A stretch of 64,000 nucleotides of DNA from Streptomyces sp. NBC_01381. GTDB lineage: Bacteria > Actinomycetota > Actinomycetes > Streptomycetales > Streptomycetaceae. Below, piece by piece: positions 24,411 to 33,620 of this stretch. A program made the position numbers and the translations under genes. Under the pieces are notes generated by a model. The model was not told where the DNA came from. It made no database searches and worked only from the letters and a program-made list of their open reading frames with translations. Location: positions 434,001 to 498,000 of the forward strand of contig NZ_JAPEPI010000002.1 of the NCBI RefSeq assembly GCF_026340305.1. Direction: 5' to 3'. Numbering within the stretch: the first letter of the stretch is position 1; each line of letters begins with the position of its first letter.

Positions 24411-25487
24411 CGCCCCGCACAGCGGAACCACGGCCGTCCGCTCGCCCAGTGCCCCGTCCCGTACGGCGGCCCAGCACGCCACCCCGGTCGCCTCGACGTA
24501 CAACCCCCGCCCCGCCAAGTCGAGTTGGGCGGCTTCGATCTGGGCCTCCGTCACCGTCAGAAACGCGCCGCCGGATCCGCGGACCGTCCGCAGGATCTGC
24601 CGGGCGCGGGGCGGCTGCGGAATCGCGATGCCCTCGGCGAACGTGGGCACCATCGGGGTGTTGCCCAGGGGCTCGTCGGCGCCCGCGCGCCATGCCTCGG
24701 CCAGCGGGGCGACCGCCGCGGCCTGCACGGCGTACAGCGTGGGCGCCTTCGCGATCAGCCCCGCGGAGTGCAGCTCCCGCACCGCGAGCGCGGCTCCCAG
24801 GAGCAGCGTGCCATTGCCCACGGGCACCACCAGGGCGTCGGGCAGCCGGCCACCCAGGTCCTCCCACAGCTCCAGGACGTACGTCTTGGTGCCGTGCAGG
24901 AAGTACGGGTTGTACACGTGGGAGGCGTAGAACGTGCCGGGTTCGTCGGCGGCCTCGCGGGCCGTCAGAGCCGTCTGCTCGCGGCCCCCGTGGACGATTT
25001 CGAGCCGCGCCCCGTGCGCGCCGATCTGCTCCAGCTTCTTCGGCGACGTGCCGGCCGGGACGTACACCGTGCAGGGCAGTCCGGCCCGCGCGCAGTAGGC
25101 GGCGATCGCCGCGCCCGCGTTGCCGCTGCTGTCGGCGATCACCCGGTCCGGGCCGAGCCGCGCCGCGAGCGCGGCGAGCATGACCGCGCCGCGGTCCTTG
25201 AAGGAGAGCGTCGGCATCAGGAAGTCGAGCTTGGCCGAAATCCCGCCATCCAGCGGTACGAGCGGCGTGCGGCCCTCGCCGAGCGAGAAATCGGGGGCGG
25301 GCAGCGGCAGGGATTCCGCGTACCGCCACAGTGAATTGACCCTTCCGGCAAGGGACTTCAGCGGGCCGGGATTGGGGGAGAAGTCCAGGTCCAGGGGGCC
25401 GCGGCAGACGGGGCAGCACCAGGCGAGGGTGCCCGGGGGGACGCGCGTGCCGTCGGTGGGACAGAAATAATCCGGCAATGCTGTCAT
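24381..25487 (-). CDS. Threonine synthase-like PLP-dependent enzyme
   Basis: A 368-residue fold-type II PLP protein. The N-terminus holds a zinc-ribbon-like element (CPTDG...CCPVC), then SLGEGRTPLVPLD, the PLP lysine in LSFKDRGAV, the substrate loop SSGNAGAAIAAY, the phosphate-binding VPVGNGTLLLGA and the C-terminal PLCGAGLKSG. This layout is that of threonine synthase, which converts O-phosphohomoserine to threonine, but diaminopropionate lyase and cysteate-synthase-like enzymes share it. There is no hom or thrB gene nearby, so I would not call it the housekeeping ThrC. It is divergent from the subtilisin gene. Confidence 0.82.
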   Translation of the reverse strand: MTALPDYFCPTDGTRVPPGTLAWCCPVCRGPLDLDFSPNPGPLKSLAGRVNSLWRYAESLPLPAPDFSLGEGRTPLVPLDGGISAKLDFLMPTLSFKDRGAVMLAALAARLGPDRVIADSSGNAGAAIAAYCARAGLPCTVYVPAGTSPKKLEQIGAHGARLEIVHGGREQTALTAREAADEPGTFYASHVYNPYFLHGTKTYVLELWEDLGGRLPDALVVPVGNGTLLLGAALAVRELHSAGLIAKAPTLYAVQAAAVAPLAEAWRAGADEPLGNTPMVPTFAEGIAIPQPPRARQILRTVRGSGGAFLTVTEAQIEAAQLDLAGRGLYVEATGVACWAAVRDGALGERTAVVPLCGAGLKSGLASV

Positions 25488-25732
25488 GTGGGCAGGCTAG
25501 TTGTGACAGTTGGGGCCGTTGTGTCATGGCGGGTGCGTGGCGGTCGTGTTACGTCCGGTCCTGACCCTTGTGGGATTCCTATGGATCGGCCAATCTTTCG
25601 TCCCGACGAAGGCGAGAGCGGGTGCCGTCGGCCCCATGGTTTGACATGTTCCTGCCGTTTGCCTCCGTGTGTGTGGGCACCACCAGCACCAATCCCCCAC
25701 CAACGCACCACCTATTGAGGAGGACCCCTCAG

Positions 25733-27307
25733 ATGGCAGTGATGCGTCATACCCGCCGAAGACTGGCCGGGATCAGCGCGACAGCGGTCGCGGCCCTCGC
25801 CCTCGGCGTCGTCTCCGCCCTCCCCGCGACCGCGCAGCCGGGCCAGGCGGAAGGCACGATCGAGAACGCCGGCGCGCCCGGCACGATAGCGGGCAGCTAC
25901 ATCGTCAGCCTCGACGAGGACGCCGCGAAGGCGGACTCCAAGGCGGGCAAGGCACTGGCCAAGGAGTACGGCGCCGACATCAAGCGCACGTACAAGGAGG
26001 CCCTCAACGGCTACGCGGTCGAGCTCTCCGCCGCCCAGGCCAAGAAGTTCGCCGCGGACCCGGCGGTCGAATCCGTCGTGCAGAACCGGACGTTCACGGT
26101 CGACGGCACCCAGCCCAACCCGCCGTCCTGGGGCCTGGACCGCATCGACCAGAAGACGCTCCCGCTGAACAACTCCTACACCTACCCGGACACCGCAGGC
26201 GAGGGCGTCACCGCGTACGTCATCGACACCGGAGTCCGCATCAGCCACAGCGACTTCGGCGGCCGTGCCTCGTACGGCTACGACGCGATCGACAACGACA
26301 ACACCGCACAGGACGGCCACGGCCACGGCACGCATGTCGCGGGCACGGTCGCGGGCGGTGCCTATGGAGTCGCCAAGAAGGCGAAGGTCGTCGGCGTCCG
26401 CGTCCTGAACAACCAGGGCTCCGGCACCACCGCGCAGGTCGTCGCCGGCATCGACTGGGTCACCCGGAACGCGGTCAAGCCGGCCGTCGCGAACATGTCG
26501 CTCGGCGGCGGCGCCGACAGCGCCCTGGACACGGCCGTACGCAACGCCGTGGCGTCCGGCATCACCTTCGCCGTCGCGGCGGGCAACGAGAGCGTCGACG
26601 CCTCGACTCGCTCTCCCGCGCGCGTGGCCGAGGCCATCACGGTCGGCGCCACCACGAGCACGGACGCCAAGGCGAGCTACTCCAACTACGGCACCATCCT
26701 CGACCTGTTCGCGCCCGGCTCGTCCATCACCTCGGCCTGGAACACCAGCGACACGGCGACGAACACCATCTCCGGTACGTCGATGGCGTCCCCGCACACC
26801 GCGGGTGCCGCGGCGCTCTACCTCGCGGACAACCGCACGGCGACCCCGGCGCAGGTGTCCGCGGCACTGGTCGCGGCGTCCTCCACGGGCGTTGTCACCA
26901 GCCCCGGATCGGGCTCGCCGAACCGCCTCCTGAACGTGGGTGCCGGCTCGACGAACCCTCCGGGTCCCAAGTTTGAAAACGCGACCGACTTCGCGATCAG
27001 TGACAACTCCACCGTCGAGTCGCCGATCACCGTGAGCGGCGTGCCGGGTTCCGCTCCCGCCGCCCTGAGCGTGCCGGTCGCCATCAAGCACACCTACGTA
27101 GGTGACCTCCAGGTGCAGCTGATCGCGCCCGACGGCACCGCGTACACGCTGAAGGGCTACGGCACCGGCGGCAGCTCGGACGACATCAACACCACCTACA
27201 CGGTGAACGCGTCGTCCGAGACGGCCAACGGCACCTGGAAGCTGCGCGTGAGCGACAACGCGGCGCTGGACGTCGGGAAGATCGACTCCTGGGGGCTGCA
27301 GTTCTAG
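25733..27307 (+). CDS. Secreted subtilisin-like protease (S8) with inhibitor prodomain and P domain
   Basis: A 524-residue protein. The ATG at 25733 follows a GAGGAGGA ribosome site at the right spacing. There is a signal peptide (RRLAGISATAVAALALG...), an I9 inhibitor propeptide (GSYIVSLDEDAAKA through ADPAVESVVQNRTF) and a catalytic domain with Asp165 in VIDTGV, His198 in GHGTHVAG and Ser350 in GTSMASPH. The C-terminal proprotein-convertase-type P domain (SVPVAIKHTYVGDLQVQLIA to IDSWGLQF) ends the protein. It is a typical exported actinobacterial alkaline protease that matures by self-cleavage. A structured hairpin follows the stop. Only the function in nutrition or development is uncertain. 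Confidence 0.95.
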   Translation: MAVMRHTRRRLAGISATAVAALALGVVSALPATAQPGQAEGTIENAGAPGTIAGSYIVSLDEDAAKADSKAGKALAKEYGADIKRTYKEALNGYAVELSAAQAKKFAADPAVESVVQNRTFTVDGTQPNPPSWGLDRIDQKTLPLNNSYTYPDTAGEGVTAYVIDTGVRISHSDFGGRASYGYDAIDNDNTAQDGHGHGTHVAGTVAGGAYGVAKKAKVVGVRVLNNQGSGTTAQVVAGIDWVTRNAVKPAVANMSLGGGADSALDTAVRNAVASGITFAVAAGNESVDASTRSPARVAEAITVGATTSTDAKASYSNYGTILDLFAPGSSITSAWNTSDTATNTISGTSMASPHTAGAAALYLADNRTATPAQVSAALVAASSTGVVTSPGSGSPNRLLNVGAGSTNPPGPKFENATDFAISDNSTVESPITVSGVPGSAPAALSVPVAIKHTYVGDLQVQLIAPDGTAYTLKGYGTGGSSDDINTTYTVNASSETANGTWKLRVSDNAALDVGKIDSWGLQF

Positions 27308-27348
27308 GCCTGAGGTAATACTGAACTGACTTGCTCCTGTTGATCCTT

Positions 27349-27396
27349 GTCCTCGCGGTACGGCTCCGGGTCGGTGACCCGGCCTGCCGCGAGGAC
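27349..27396 (+). terminator. Nested hairpin downstream of the subtilisin gene
   Basis: An outer 10-bp stem GTCCTCGCGG / CCGCGAGGAC (27349-27358 and 27387-27396) encloses a perfect inner stem CCGGGTC-GGT-GACCCGG (27366-27382). It lies 41 bp after the stop and probably ends the protease transcript. Confidence 0.7.
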
Positions 27397-27508
27397 GAGG
27401 CCGCGCACTATTGCGCCGCATGTCCCCATTTCATCCCCCGTCTGTGTCCCGCATACGATGCGAAGCTCCCGCATCGACCGACCCACCCGAACCAGGAGCA
27501 CGGAACTC

Positions 27509-28726
27509 GTGGACATACCCCCGCCGCCCGACCTCGGTGGCCGCCCTCCGCAGCAGCATGGGCAGGGGGTCTACGGGCCGCCTCCGCAGGCTCCGTACCC
27601 GGGCGCGCACGGTGGACCCCAGGTCCCGTATCAGCGGTGGCCGGGCGCGTACTCGCCGTACTCCCGCCCGCCGGTCAACGGTTTCGCGATCGCCTCGCTC
27701 GTGCTCGGCATCCTCTGCTTCCTGCCCGCCGTCGGCCTGATCCTCGGCCTGGTCGCGCTCGCGCAGATCTCGAAGAAGGGCGAGCGCGGCAAGGGGATGG
27801 CGATCGCGGGCAGCATCCTCTCCGTCGTCGGCGTCGTGCTTCTGGTGCTCGCCGTCGTCACCGGGGGCGCGCGGGACTTCGTGGAGGGATTCAAGGAGGC
27901 CGCGCGCGAGTCCCGGAACTCCTCCGCGTTCCCCATCGACAAGGGCGAGTGCTTCAACGTCCCCGACAGCGATCTCGAGGGCGCGCAGTACGCCTTCGAG
28001 ATCGACGAGGTGCCCTGTTCGTCGCGGCACGACGGCGAGGTCCTCGCCTCGGTCCGGGTGAACCACGCGACCTTCCCGGGCGAGGCGGCGCTCACCTCGC
28101 TCGCCGAGCGGAAGTGCGTGGACCTGGACGCCTCCTACGTACTCGACTCCTGGGTCGACATCGGTGACGCAGAACTCACGTACTACATGCCCGACCGGGA
28201 GACCTGGGGCCAGGGGGACCGCCACATAACCTGCCTCTACGGCGACGCGGAGGAGAAGCGCGGCCTGAAGGGCTCGTTCCGGCGTGACGCGACGAACCTC
28301 GACGCCGACCAGCTGGCCTATCTGAAGGCGGACAAGGCCCTCTACGAGGCGTACGAGTCGGAGCCCGTCGAGGAGAACATCGAGGACGACCTGAAGGGGC
28401 ACAAGGAGTGGGCGGGCCGCGTCGACAAGGGCCTCGCCGAGCAGGCCCGGCTGCTGCGCGCGCACGACTGGCCGGCGAAGGCGGACGCCGACGTCACCGC
28501 CCTCATCGGCGCGATCGAGCGCAACCGCGAGCAGTGGGCGAAGGCGGCCACCGCCAAGGACGCGGACGCCTTCTACGAGTACTACGTACCGGCCCAGAAG
28601 CACATCAGCGGCAAGGCGGAGGCCGCGGCCCGCAAGGCTCTGGGCCTGGCCACGACCTCGCCGAGGGATGCGAACCCCGGGGGTGGGGGCGGGGATCACG
28701 AGGGCGGTGAGGGCGCGGCCGTCTGA
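27509..28726 (+). CDS. DUF4190/septum-formation domain membrane protein
   Basis: A 405-residue protein with GTG start; AGGAG lies 11 nt upstream. It has a Pro/Gly/Tyr/Gln-rich cytosolic N-terminus, then a DUF4190-like pair of membrane helices (NGFAIASLVLGILCFLPAVG and GMAIAGSILSVVGVVLLVL) linked by the basic turn ISKKGERGKG. The next part, about residues 140-240, matches the septum formation domain: KGECFNVPDS, VPCSSRHDGEVLASV, CVDLDASYVLDSW, DRHITCLYGD, with paired cysteines that should be outside the cell. A long alpha-helical C-terminus follows. Proteins like this are common in streptomycetes and poorly characterised. I infer an envelope role. Confidence 0.85.
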   Translation: MDIPPPPDLGGRPPQQHGQGVYGPPPQAPYPGAHGGPQVPYQRWPGAYSPYSRPPVNGFAIASLVLGILCFLPAVGLILGLVALAQISKKGERGKGMAIAGSILSVVGVVLLVLAVVTGGARDFVEGFKEAARESRNSSAFPIDKGECFNVPDSDLEGAQYAFEIDEVPCSSRHDGEVLASVRVNHATFPGEAALTSLAERKCVDLDASYVLDSWVDIGDAELTYYMPDRETWGQGDRHITCLYGDAEEKRGLKGSFRRDATNLDADQLAYLKADKALYEAYESEPVEENIEDDLKGHKEWAGRVDKGLAEQARLLRAHDWPAKADADVTALIGAIERNREQWAKAATAKDADAFYEYYVPAQKHISGKAEAAARKALGLATTSPRDANPGGGGGDHEGGEGAAV

Positions 28727-28759
28727 GGCCAGGGAGCGACTATGCCCCCTGGCCGTCCG

Positions 28760-28791
28760 AGGTGAGCGGGAGACCCGCACCCCGCTCACCT
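28760..28791 (+). terminator. Terminator hairpin after the DUF4190 gene
   Basis: An 11-bp perfect stem AGGTGAGCGGG / CCCGCTCACCT around a 10-base loop, followed by TAAGGGCCTTTTGT. The short T run makes it a good candidate for factor-independent termination. Confidence 0.75.
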
Positions 28792-28829
28792 TAAGGGCCT
28801 TTTGTCCGCTTCTGTGATAGTTCTTCGGC

Positions 28830-30077
28830 GTGACGTGCGCCAAGACGCCAACCACCCCGACCCGCCCCCGGGTTCCCCGCACCCTCTCCCGCGTCCTCCT
28901 CGTCACCGCCACCCTCCTGAACGCCGCGCTCGCGGTCCTCGTGGCCGCCCCGCTGCCCCGCATCTCCCTCCTGGTGCTCGTCGCGGCGGCGGTCACCTCC
29001 TGGGGGCTCGTCCTCGCGCTGCCCGCGGCGCTCGGCCTCGCGGCCGCCATGGCCGGCGGGCGGCGGCACCCCTGGAGCGCCGGCTTCGCCGCACTCAGCG
29101 CGTTCGCGGCGCTCGTCTACGGAGTGATGCCCTACGCCGCCGCGCACGGCACCGCTGATGACTACGGGCAACCCCTAGACCCTGCCGCCTACTTCGAAGG
29201 CGTCAACTACGCCAAGGCCCCCGACGGGGACCGCACCCGCTCCTACGCCCGCACCGGCCAGCGGCGAGGAAAGCTCGACCTCTGGACCCTTCCGAAGCGG
29301 GACGACGTGCGGCATCCGGCCGTGGTCTGGGTGCACGGCGGCGGCTGGAACAAGGGGCACCGCGGCCAGACGCCCGAGTGGAACCGCTGGTTCAACGAGC
29401 GCGGCTGGTCGGTCTTCGACATCGACTACCGGCTCGCGCCGCGCGTGACCCAGCTCGACCAGATCGGCGACGTGAAGTGCGCGGTGGGCTGGGTGCGGCG
29501 GCACGCGCGCGTGTACGGCATCGATCCCGACCGCCTTGTCCTTGCGGGCAGTTCGGCGGGCGGCAACCTCGCGCTGGCGGCCGCATACACGGAGGGTGAC
29601 GACCGCGTCCCGGCGTCCTGTGCGGTGCGTGACAGCTCGGTCTCCGGGGTGATCTCCCTCTACGGGCCGACCGACATGCGCCGCCTCATCGCCGGCACCG
29701 CGCTGCGCCGCGACCCCATGATCCCGCGCCTGATGGGCGGTTCGGCGAAGAAGCGCGGCGGGGTGACCGTCCCCGCGCGCTACCGCCTGGGCTCGCCCGC
29801 GAAGCTCGTACGCACCGATGTGCCGCCCACCCTGCTCCTGCACGGCAGCGCGGACCGTGCGGTGCCGGTGGCGCAGGCGCGGGAGCTCGCGCGGCGCCTG
29901 AAGACGGCGGGTGCTCCGGCGGCGTATGTCGAACTGCCCTGGGCGGACCACTGTTTCGACGTGAACTGGGGCGGCTGGGGCAGCCAGATCGCCCGTTCGG
30001 CGATCTCCCGCTTCCTGTCGGTCCGGGGCGAGGCTGCCGAAAACGATCGCCATAGCCCCGGAAAGGCCCCTGCGTAA
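28830..30077 (+). CDS. Membrane-anchored alpha/beta hydrolase (HSL-type esterase/lipase)
   Basis: A 415-residue protein from a GTG. The first 110 residues form three hydrophobic helices (VLLVTATLLNAALAVLVA; LVLVAAAVTSWGLVLAL; AGFAALSAFAALVYG), so the catalytic domain is membrane tethered. Next comes a lipase/esterase fold: AVVWVHGGGWNKG with the oxyanion HGGG, DIDYRLAPRV, the nucleophile elbow LAGSSAGGNLAL, LHGSADRAVP with the acid residue and LPWADHCFD with the histidine. The family hydrolyses short acyl esters. The natural substrate is unknown. A strong hairpin upstream makes it its own transcription unit. Confidence 0.87.
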   Translation: MTCAKTPTTPTRPRVPRTLSRVLLVTATLLNAALAVLVAAPLPRISLLVLVAAAVTSWGLVLALPAALGLAAAMAGGRRHPWSAGFAALSAFAALVYGVMPYAAAHGTADDYGQPLDPAAYFEGVNYAKAPDGDRTRSYARTGQRRGKLDLWTLPKRDDVRHPAVVWVHGGGWNKGHRGQTPEWNRWFNERGWSVFDIDYRLAPRVTQLDQIGDVKCAVGWVRRHARVYGIDPDRLVLAGSSAGGNLALAAAYTEGDDRVPASCAVRDSSVSGVISLYGPTDMRRLIAGTALRRDPMIPRLMGGSAKKRGGVTVPARYRLGSPAKLVRTDVPPTLLLHGSADRAVPVAQARELARRLKTAGAPAAYVELPWADHCFDVNWGGWGSQIARSAISRFLSVRGEAAENDRHSPGKAPA

Positions 30078-30189
30078 AGACCTGCACGCCTAGAAATCAT
30101 CACTTCGGGTGATTCCTTGGCCTTGGGTTGCGGTCAACAACCCACGGTTGCCAGGCTGTTGCTGTCTGTCAACCTGATGGGAGTGGCCA

Positions 30190-30942
30190 GTGACTTTCGG
30201 TGAGCAGCCGGCGTATCTGCGCGTCGCGGGTGATCTCCGCAAGAAGATCGTCGACGGTTCGCTGCCGCCGCACACCCGGCTCCCCTCGCAGGCCAGAATC
30301 CGCGAGGAGTACGGCGTTTCGGACACGGTCGCCCTGGAGGCCCGCAAGGTCCTGATGGCCGAAGGCCTGGTCGAAGGGCGCTCCGGATCGGGCACGTATG
30401 TGCGCGAGCGACCGGTGCCCCGCCGCGTCGCCCGCACCGGCTATCGGGCCTCCGGCGGCTCGACGCCCTTCCGCCAGGAGCAGGCGGAGGACAGCGCGCG
30501 CGGCACCTGGGAGTCCCGCAGCGACCAGGTGGAGGCGAGCGGCGCGATCGCCGAGCGGCTCGGCATCCGCGCGGGCGACCGCGTGATGTGTACCAAGTAC
30601 GTCTACCGGGACGCGGGCGAGGTGATGATGCTCTCCACGTCCTGGGAGCCCCTCGCCGTCACCGGGCGCACGCCCGTGATGCTCCCTGAAGAAGGTCCGC
30701 TCGGCGGCTGCGGAGTGGTCGAACGGATGGCGGCCATCGACGTGATCGTGGACAACGTGGCGGAGGAGGTCGGCGCGCGCCCGGGGCTTGCGGAGGAGCT
30801 CATGGCGCTCGGCGGCGTCCCCGGACATGTGGTGATCGTCGTGCAGCGGACGTACTACGCATCGGGGCGCCCGGTCGAGACGGCCGACGTCGTCGTGCCC
30901 GCCGACCGCTACCGGATCGCATACCACCTGCCGGTGCGGTGA
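30190..30942 (+). CDS. GntR/HutC-family regulator with UTRA effector domain
   Basis: A 250-residue protein, GTG start after GATGGGAGT. The N-terminal winged helix (AYLRVAGDLRKKIVDGSLPP, RLPSQARIREEYGVSDTVAL, GRSGSGTYVRERP) is followed by an UTRA domain from about residue 95 (RLGIRAGDRVMCTKYVYRDA to YRIAYHLPV). HutC-type repressors respond to small metabolites. The neighbouring NCS1 permease, 178 bp downstream in the same direction, is a reasonable target, but no operator stands out to my eye. The short intergenic segment before the gene contains repeated GTCAAC/GTTG elements that could be an operator. Confidence 0.9.
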   Translation: MTFGEQPAYLRVAGDLRKKIVDGSLPPHTRLPSQARIREEYGVSDTVALEARKVLMAEGLVEGRSGSGTYVRERPVPRRVARTGYRASGGSTPFRQEQAEDSARGTWESRSDQVEASGAIAERLGIRAGDRVMCTKYVYRDAGEVMMLSTSWEPLAVTGRTPVMLPEEGPLGGCGVVERMAAIDVIVDNVAEEVGARPGLAEELMALGGVPGHVVIVVQRTYYASGRPVETADVVVPADRYRIAYHLPVR

Positions 30943-31120
30943 CCGAGTGCTCCGGCGCACGCCCGGAATCCGGACGGGCCCGTCCGCCCGCCGTGATCGC
31001 GAGTTAACGCGCGCTCAACTTCCGTAACGGCGGAGCAATCGCGCCTTGCAACAAATTGTCATGCACGGCTCCTAACTTCCTCGTCCGTACCCGCAATCCG
31101 GTCGGACGACAGGAACCCTC

Positions 31121-32824
31121 ATGACGGATACGGCCACCCGCGACACCAGCGCCGCCGCAGGCCCGCCACCCAAGCGCAGTTACGCCAAGATGGCGGCCGA
31201 CGAGAGCCGCGAGGACTACTCGCTGCGCTATGCGCCGCACTCCTTCAGGCGCTGGTCCCCGACGATGGTGGCCTCCACCGCGCTGGGCGGCATCGCCTAT
31301 CTCGCGGACTTCGCCATCGGCGCGTCCATCGTCTTCACCTACGGCTTCACCAGCGGACTCGCCTCGATCCTCTGTGCCGCGACGATCATCTTCGTCACCG
31401 GCATCCCGATCGCCCGGGCATGTGCCAAGTACGGCCTGGACATGGACCTGGTGACCCGTGGCGCCGGCTTCGGCTACTTCGGGTCGACGCTGACGTCCCT
31501 CATCTACGCCTCGTTCACGTTCATCTTCTTCGCGCTCGAAGGCTCGATCATGGCGCAGGCCATGCATCAGGCCGTCGGACTCCCGGTGGAGATCGGCTAC
31601 TTGATCACGACGCTCATCGTGATCCCGATCGTCTTCCGCGGCATGGGCGCGCTGGCCAAGGTGCAGGCCTGGACGCAGCCGATCTGGCTCATCGGCATGG
31701 TGCTGCCCTTCGTAGTGCTCGCCTTCGAGGCTCCGGACGCCTGGGGCGCGTTCGGCTCCTTCGGGGGCACCGAGGGGGCGGGCAGCGGCTTCTCCTGGCT
31801 CTCCTTCGGGCTCGGCACGGGCGTCGCGCTCTCCCTCATCGCCCAGATCGGCGAGCAGGCGGACTATCTGCGCTTCATGCCCGCCAAGACCGAGCAGAAC
31901 AAGAAGCGTTGGAATCTGGCCGTTCTCGCGGCAGGCCCCGGCTGGGTCATCATCGGCGCGGCCAAGCAGCTGGGCGGCGCGTTCCTGGCGTTCGTGGCCC
32001 TGGAGGCCGTCGGCAAGACACACGCCCTGGAGCCGATCGCCCCGCAGATCGAGGCCCTGAAGCCGTGGCTCGGTTCCTTCGCGCTGCCCGCGGCCGCCCT
32101 CTTCGTGATCGTCTCGCAGATCAAGATCAACGTGACCAACGCCTACAGCGGTTCGCTGTCCTGGTCGAACTTCTTCTCCCGCGTGACGCACAAGCACCCG
32201 GGCCGGGTCTGGTACATCTTCCTCAACCTCGCCATCGCGCTGACGCTGATGGAGATGAACATGTTCGCGGCCCTCAACAAGCTGCTCGGCTTCTACTCGA
32301 ACGTGGGCATCGCCTGGATCGCGGCCGTCGCCGCCGACCTCGTCATCAACAAGCGGATGGGCTGGAGCCCGCCCTACATCGAGTTCAAGAGGGCGTATCT
32401 GTACGCGGTGAACCCGGCGGGCTTCGGCTCGATGGTGATCGCGTCGGTGGTGTCGATCCTGGCCTTCTTCGGCCTCTTCGGAGAGTACGCGGAGGCCTTC
32501 TCGACCTTCATAGCGGCCGGACTGGCCGTCGTCCTCTGCCCGTTGATCGCCTGGGCGACGAAGGGCAAGTACTACCTGGCGCGGCCCAACCCGGTGAACG
32601 GTCCGCACGTCGATGTCCCCGACGTGACGGCCACGCACGCGTGCAGCGTCTGCGAGACGGCGTACGAACTCCCGGACATCGCGGACTGCCCCGTCCAGTC
32701 GGGACCGATCTGTTCGCTGTGCTGCTCCCTTGACGCCGAGTGCGGCGATGTCTGCCGTACGTCGCCGTCGAGCGAGCCGGTGCTCATGCCGATGCCGGCG
32801 ATGCCCGCGGCGCGCGACGACTGA
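31121..32824 (+). CDS. NCS1-family purine/cytosine permease with cysteine-rich C-terminal tail
   Basis: A 567-residue membrane protein of about 12 helices. RRWSPTMVASTALGG begins the transport core, and the family-typical regions GAGFGYFGSTLTSLIYASF and IAQIGEQADYLRFMP are present. NCS1 carriers co-transport purines, pyrimidines, hydantoins or related compounds with H+ or Na+. Unusual is the last 65 residues: ACSVCETAYELPDIADC, then CSLCCSLDAECGDVC, eight or more cysteines that could form a zinc-binding module on the cytosolic side. This points to a sensor or regulatory role besides transport. A terminator follows. The GntR gene upstream may regulate it. Confidence 0.88.
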   Translation: MTDTATRDTSAAAGPPPKRSYAKMAADESREDYSLRYAPHSFRRWSPTMVASTALGGIAYLADFAIGASIVFTYGFTSGLASILCAATIIFVTGIPIARACAKYGLDMDLVTRGAGFGYFGSTLTSLIYASFTFIFFALEGSIMAQAMHQAVGLPVEIGYLITTLIVIPIVFRGMGALAKVQAWTQPIWLIGMVLPFVVLAFEAPDAWGAFGSFGGTEGAGSGFSWLSFGLGTGVALSLIAQIGEQADYLRFMPAKTEQNKKRWNLAVLAAGPGWVIIGAAKQLGGAFLAFVALEAVGKTHALEPIAPQIEALKPWLGSFALPAAALFVIVSQIKINVTNAYSGSLSWSNFFSRVTHKHPGRVWYIFLNLAIALTLMEMNMFAALNKLLGFYSNVGIAWIAAVAADLVINKRMGWSPPYIEFKRAYLYAVNPAGFGSMVIASVVSILAFFGLFGEYAEAFSTFIAAGLAVVLCPLIAWATKGKYYLARPNPVNGPHVDVPDVTATHACSVCETAYELPDIADCPVQSGPICSLCCSLDAECGDVCRTSPSSEPVLMPMPAMPAARDD

Positions 32825-32857
32825 CACGGGCTCGTACCGGCCGAACCGGTGCCATCG

Positions 32858-32885
32858 GGGGGCGCATCCGACGCGATGCGCCCCC
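32858..32885 (+). terminator. Terminator hairpin after the NCS1 permease
   Basis: A perfect 10-bp stem GGGGGCGCAT / ATGCGCCCCC with an 8-base loop, 33 bp after the stop codon. Confidence 0.75.
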
Positions 32886-33029
32886 TCGGTCATGGCCAAT
32901 TGCGTACCTCTTTGTGCAAAGTCGTATCCGCTGCGTAAAGGTCGGGCGTAGGCTCGGGCATATGCGGAATGGGGTTTCCTTACTGATCGAGGCGTGGCGC
33001 GCGCCGGGGGCGGCGAGCGGAGGGGCGCG

Positions 33030-33215
33030 ATGAATGACGGGACGGTCGTACTTCCCTGGCAGGTGATCCGGCAGGACGACAACGGCAACCGCTATCGCGT
33101 GGGCAGGTACGCGACGAAGGCGGAGGCCGAGAAGATAGCCGACAGCCTCGACGACCGCGGGCACAGGCAGCTCTACTGGGTCGAGAAGCTGAGCCAGAAC
33201 GGCAGCGCGCACTGA
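33030..33215 (+). CDS. Small SPOR-like conserved protein (61 aa)
   Basis: The ATG at 33030 follows a good GGAGGGG site. The product LPWQVIRQDDNGNRYRVGRY, then ATKAEAEKIADSLDDRGHRQ, resembles the short basic proteins of streptomycetes annotated as SPOR domain-containing: a strand with the aromatic-hydrophobic beginning, a helix with ATKAEAEKIA and a last strand with LYWVEKL. SPOR domains bind glycan strands lacking stem peptides, but in a cytosolic stand-alone 61-residue protein that role is doubtful. There is no signal sequence. It lies 18 nt before the Nudix gene and is likely co-transcribed with it. Confidence 0.7.
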   Translation: MNDGTVVLPWQVIRQDDNGNRYRVGRYATKAEAEKIADSLDDRGHRQLYWVEKLSQNGSAH

Positions 33216-33233
33216 CCGCATAGGCTCCGGCGC

Positions 33234-33620
33234 ATGACGGATCGGATCGTGGTGGGCGCCGCCCTGTACGACGACGGACGCCTCCTCGCCGCGCGGCGCA
33301 GCGCGCCGCCGGAGCTCGCGGGCCGCTGGGAGCTGCCGGGCGGCAAGGTGGAGCCGGGAGAGCACCCCGAGGAAGCCCTGGTGCGGGAGCTGCGCGAGGA
33401 GCTCGGCGTCGCAGCCGAGCCGGTGGCCCGGGTGCCCGGCCAGTGGCCGCTCAAGCCCGGCTATGTCCTGTGGGTGTGGACCGCGAAGCTCCTGTCGGGG
33501 GACCCGGAGCCGCTGGAGGACCACGATGAGCTGCGGTGGCTCGCGCCGGACGAGATCTGGTCGGTGGACTGGCTGGACGCGGACGTGCCCGCCGTCACCG
33601 CCCTCGGTCACCTTCGCTGA
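33234..33620 (+). CDS. Nudix hydrolase of the MutT type
   Basis: A 128-residue protein. The Nudix box is complete: GGKVEPGEHPEEALVRELRE followed by ELGV, matching GX5EX7REUXEEXGU. The N-terminal strand IVVGAALYDDGRLLAARRS and the C-terminal EDHDELRWLAPDEIWSVDW are typical of (deoxy)nucleoside triphosphate pyrophosphohydrolases related to MutT. It probably sanitises oxidised nucleotides. It follows the SPOR-like gene closely. Imperfect 22-23-bp repeats start exactly at its stop codon. Confidence 0.9.
   Translation: MTDRIVVGAALYDDGRLLAARRSAPPELAGRWELPGGKVEPGEHPEEALVRELREELGVAAEPVARVPGQWPLKPGYVLWVWTAKLLSGDPEPLEDHDELRWLAPDEIWSVDWLDADVPAVTALGHLR

Noticed and set aside
24381..25487. Housekeeping thrC
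   Set aside because: The fold fits, but hom and thrB are not next to it and several related PLP enzymes share the motifs, so I left the gene symbol empty.
30964..33088. Minus-strand open frame opposite the NCS1 permease
   Set aside because: Composition is dominated by Arg, Gly and Glu in the way typical for antisense frames; the sense frame is a full transporter.
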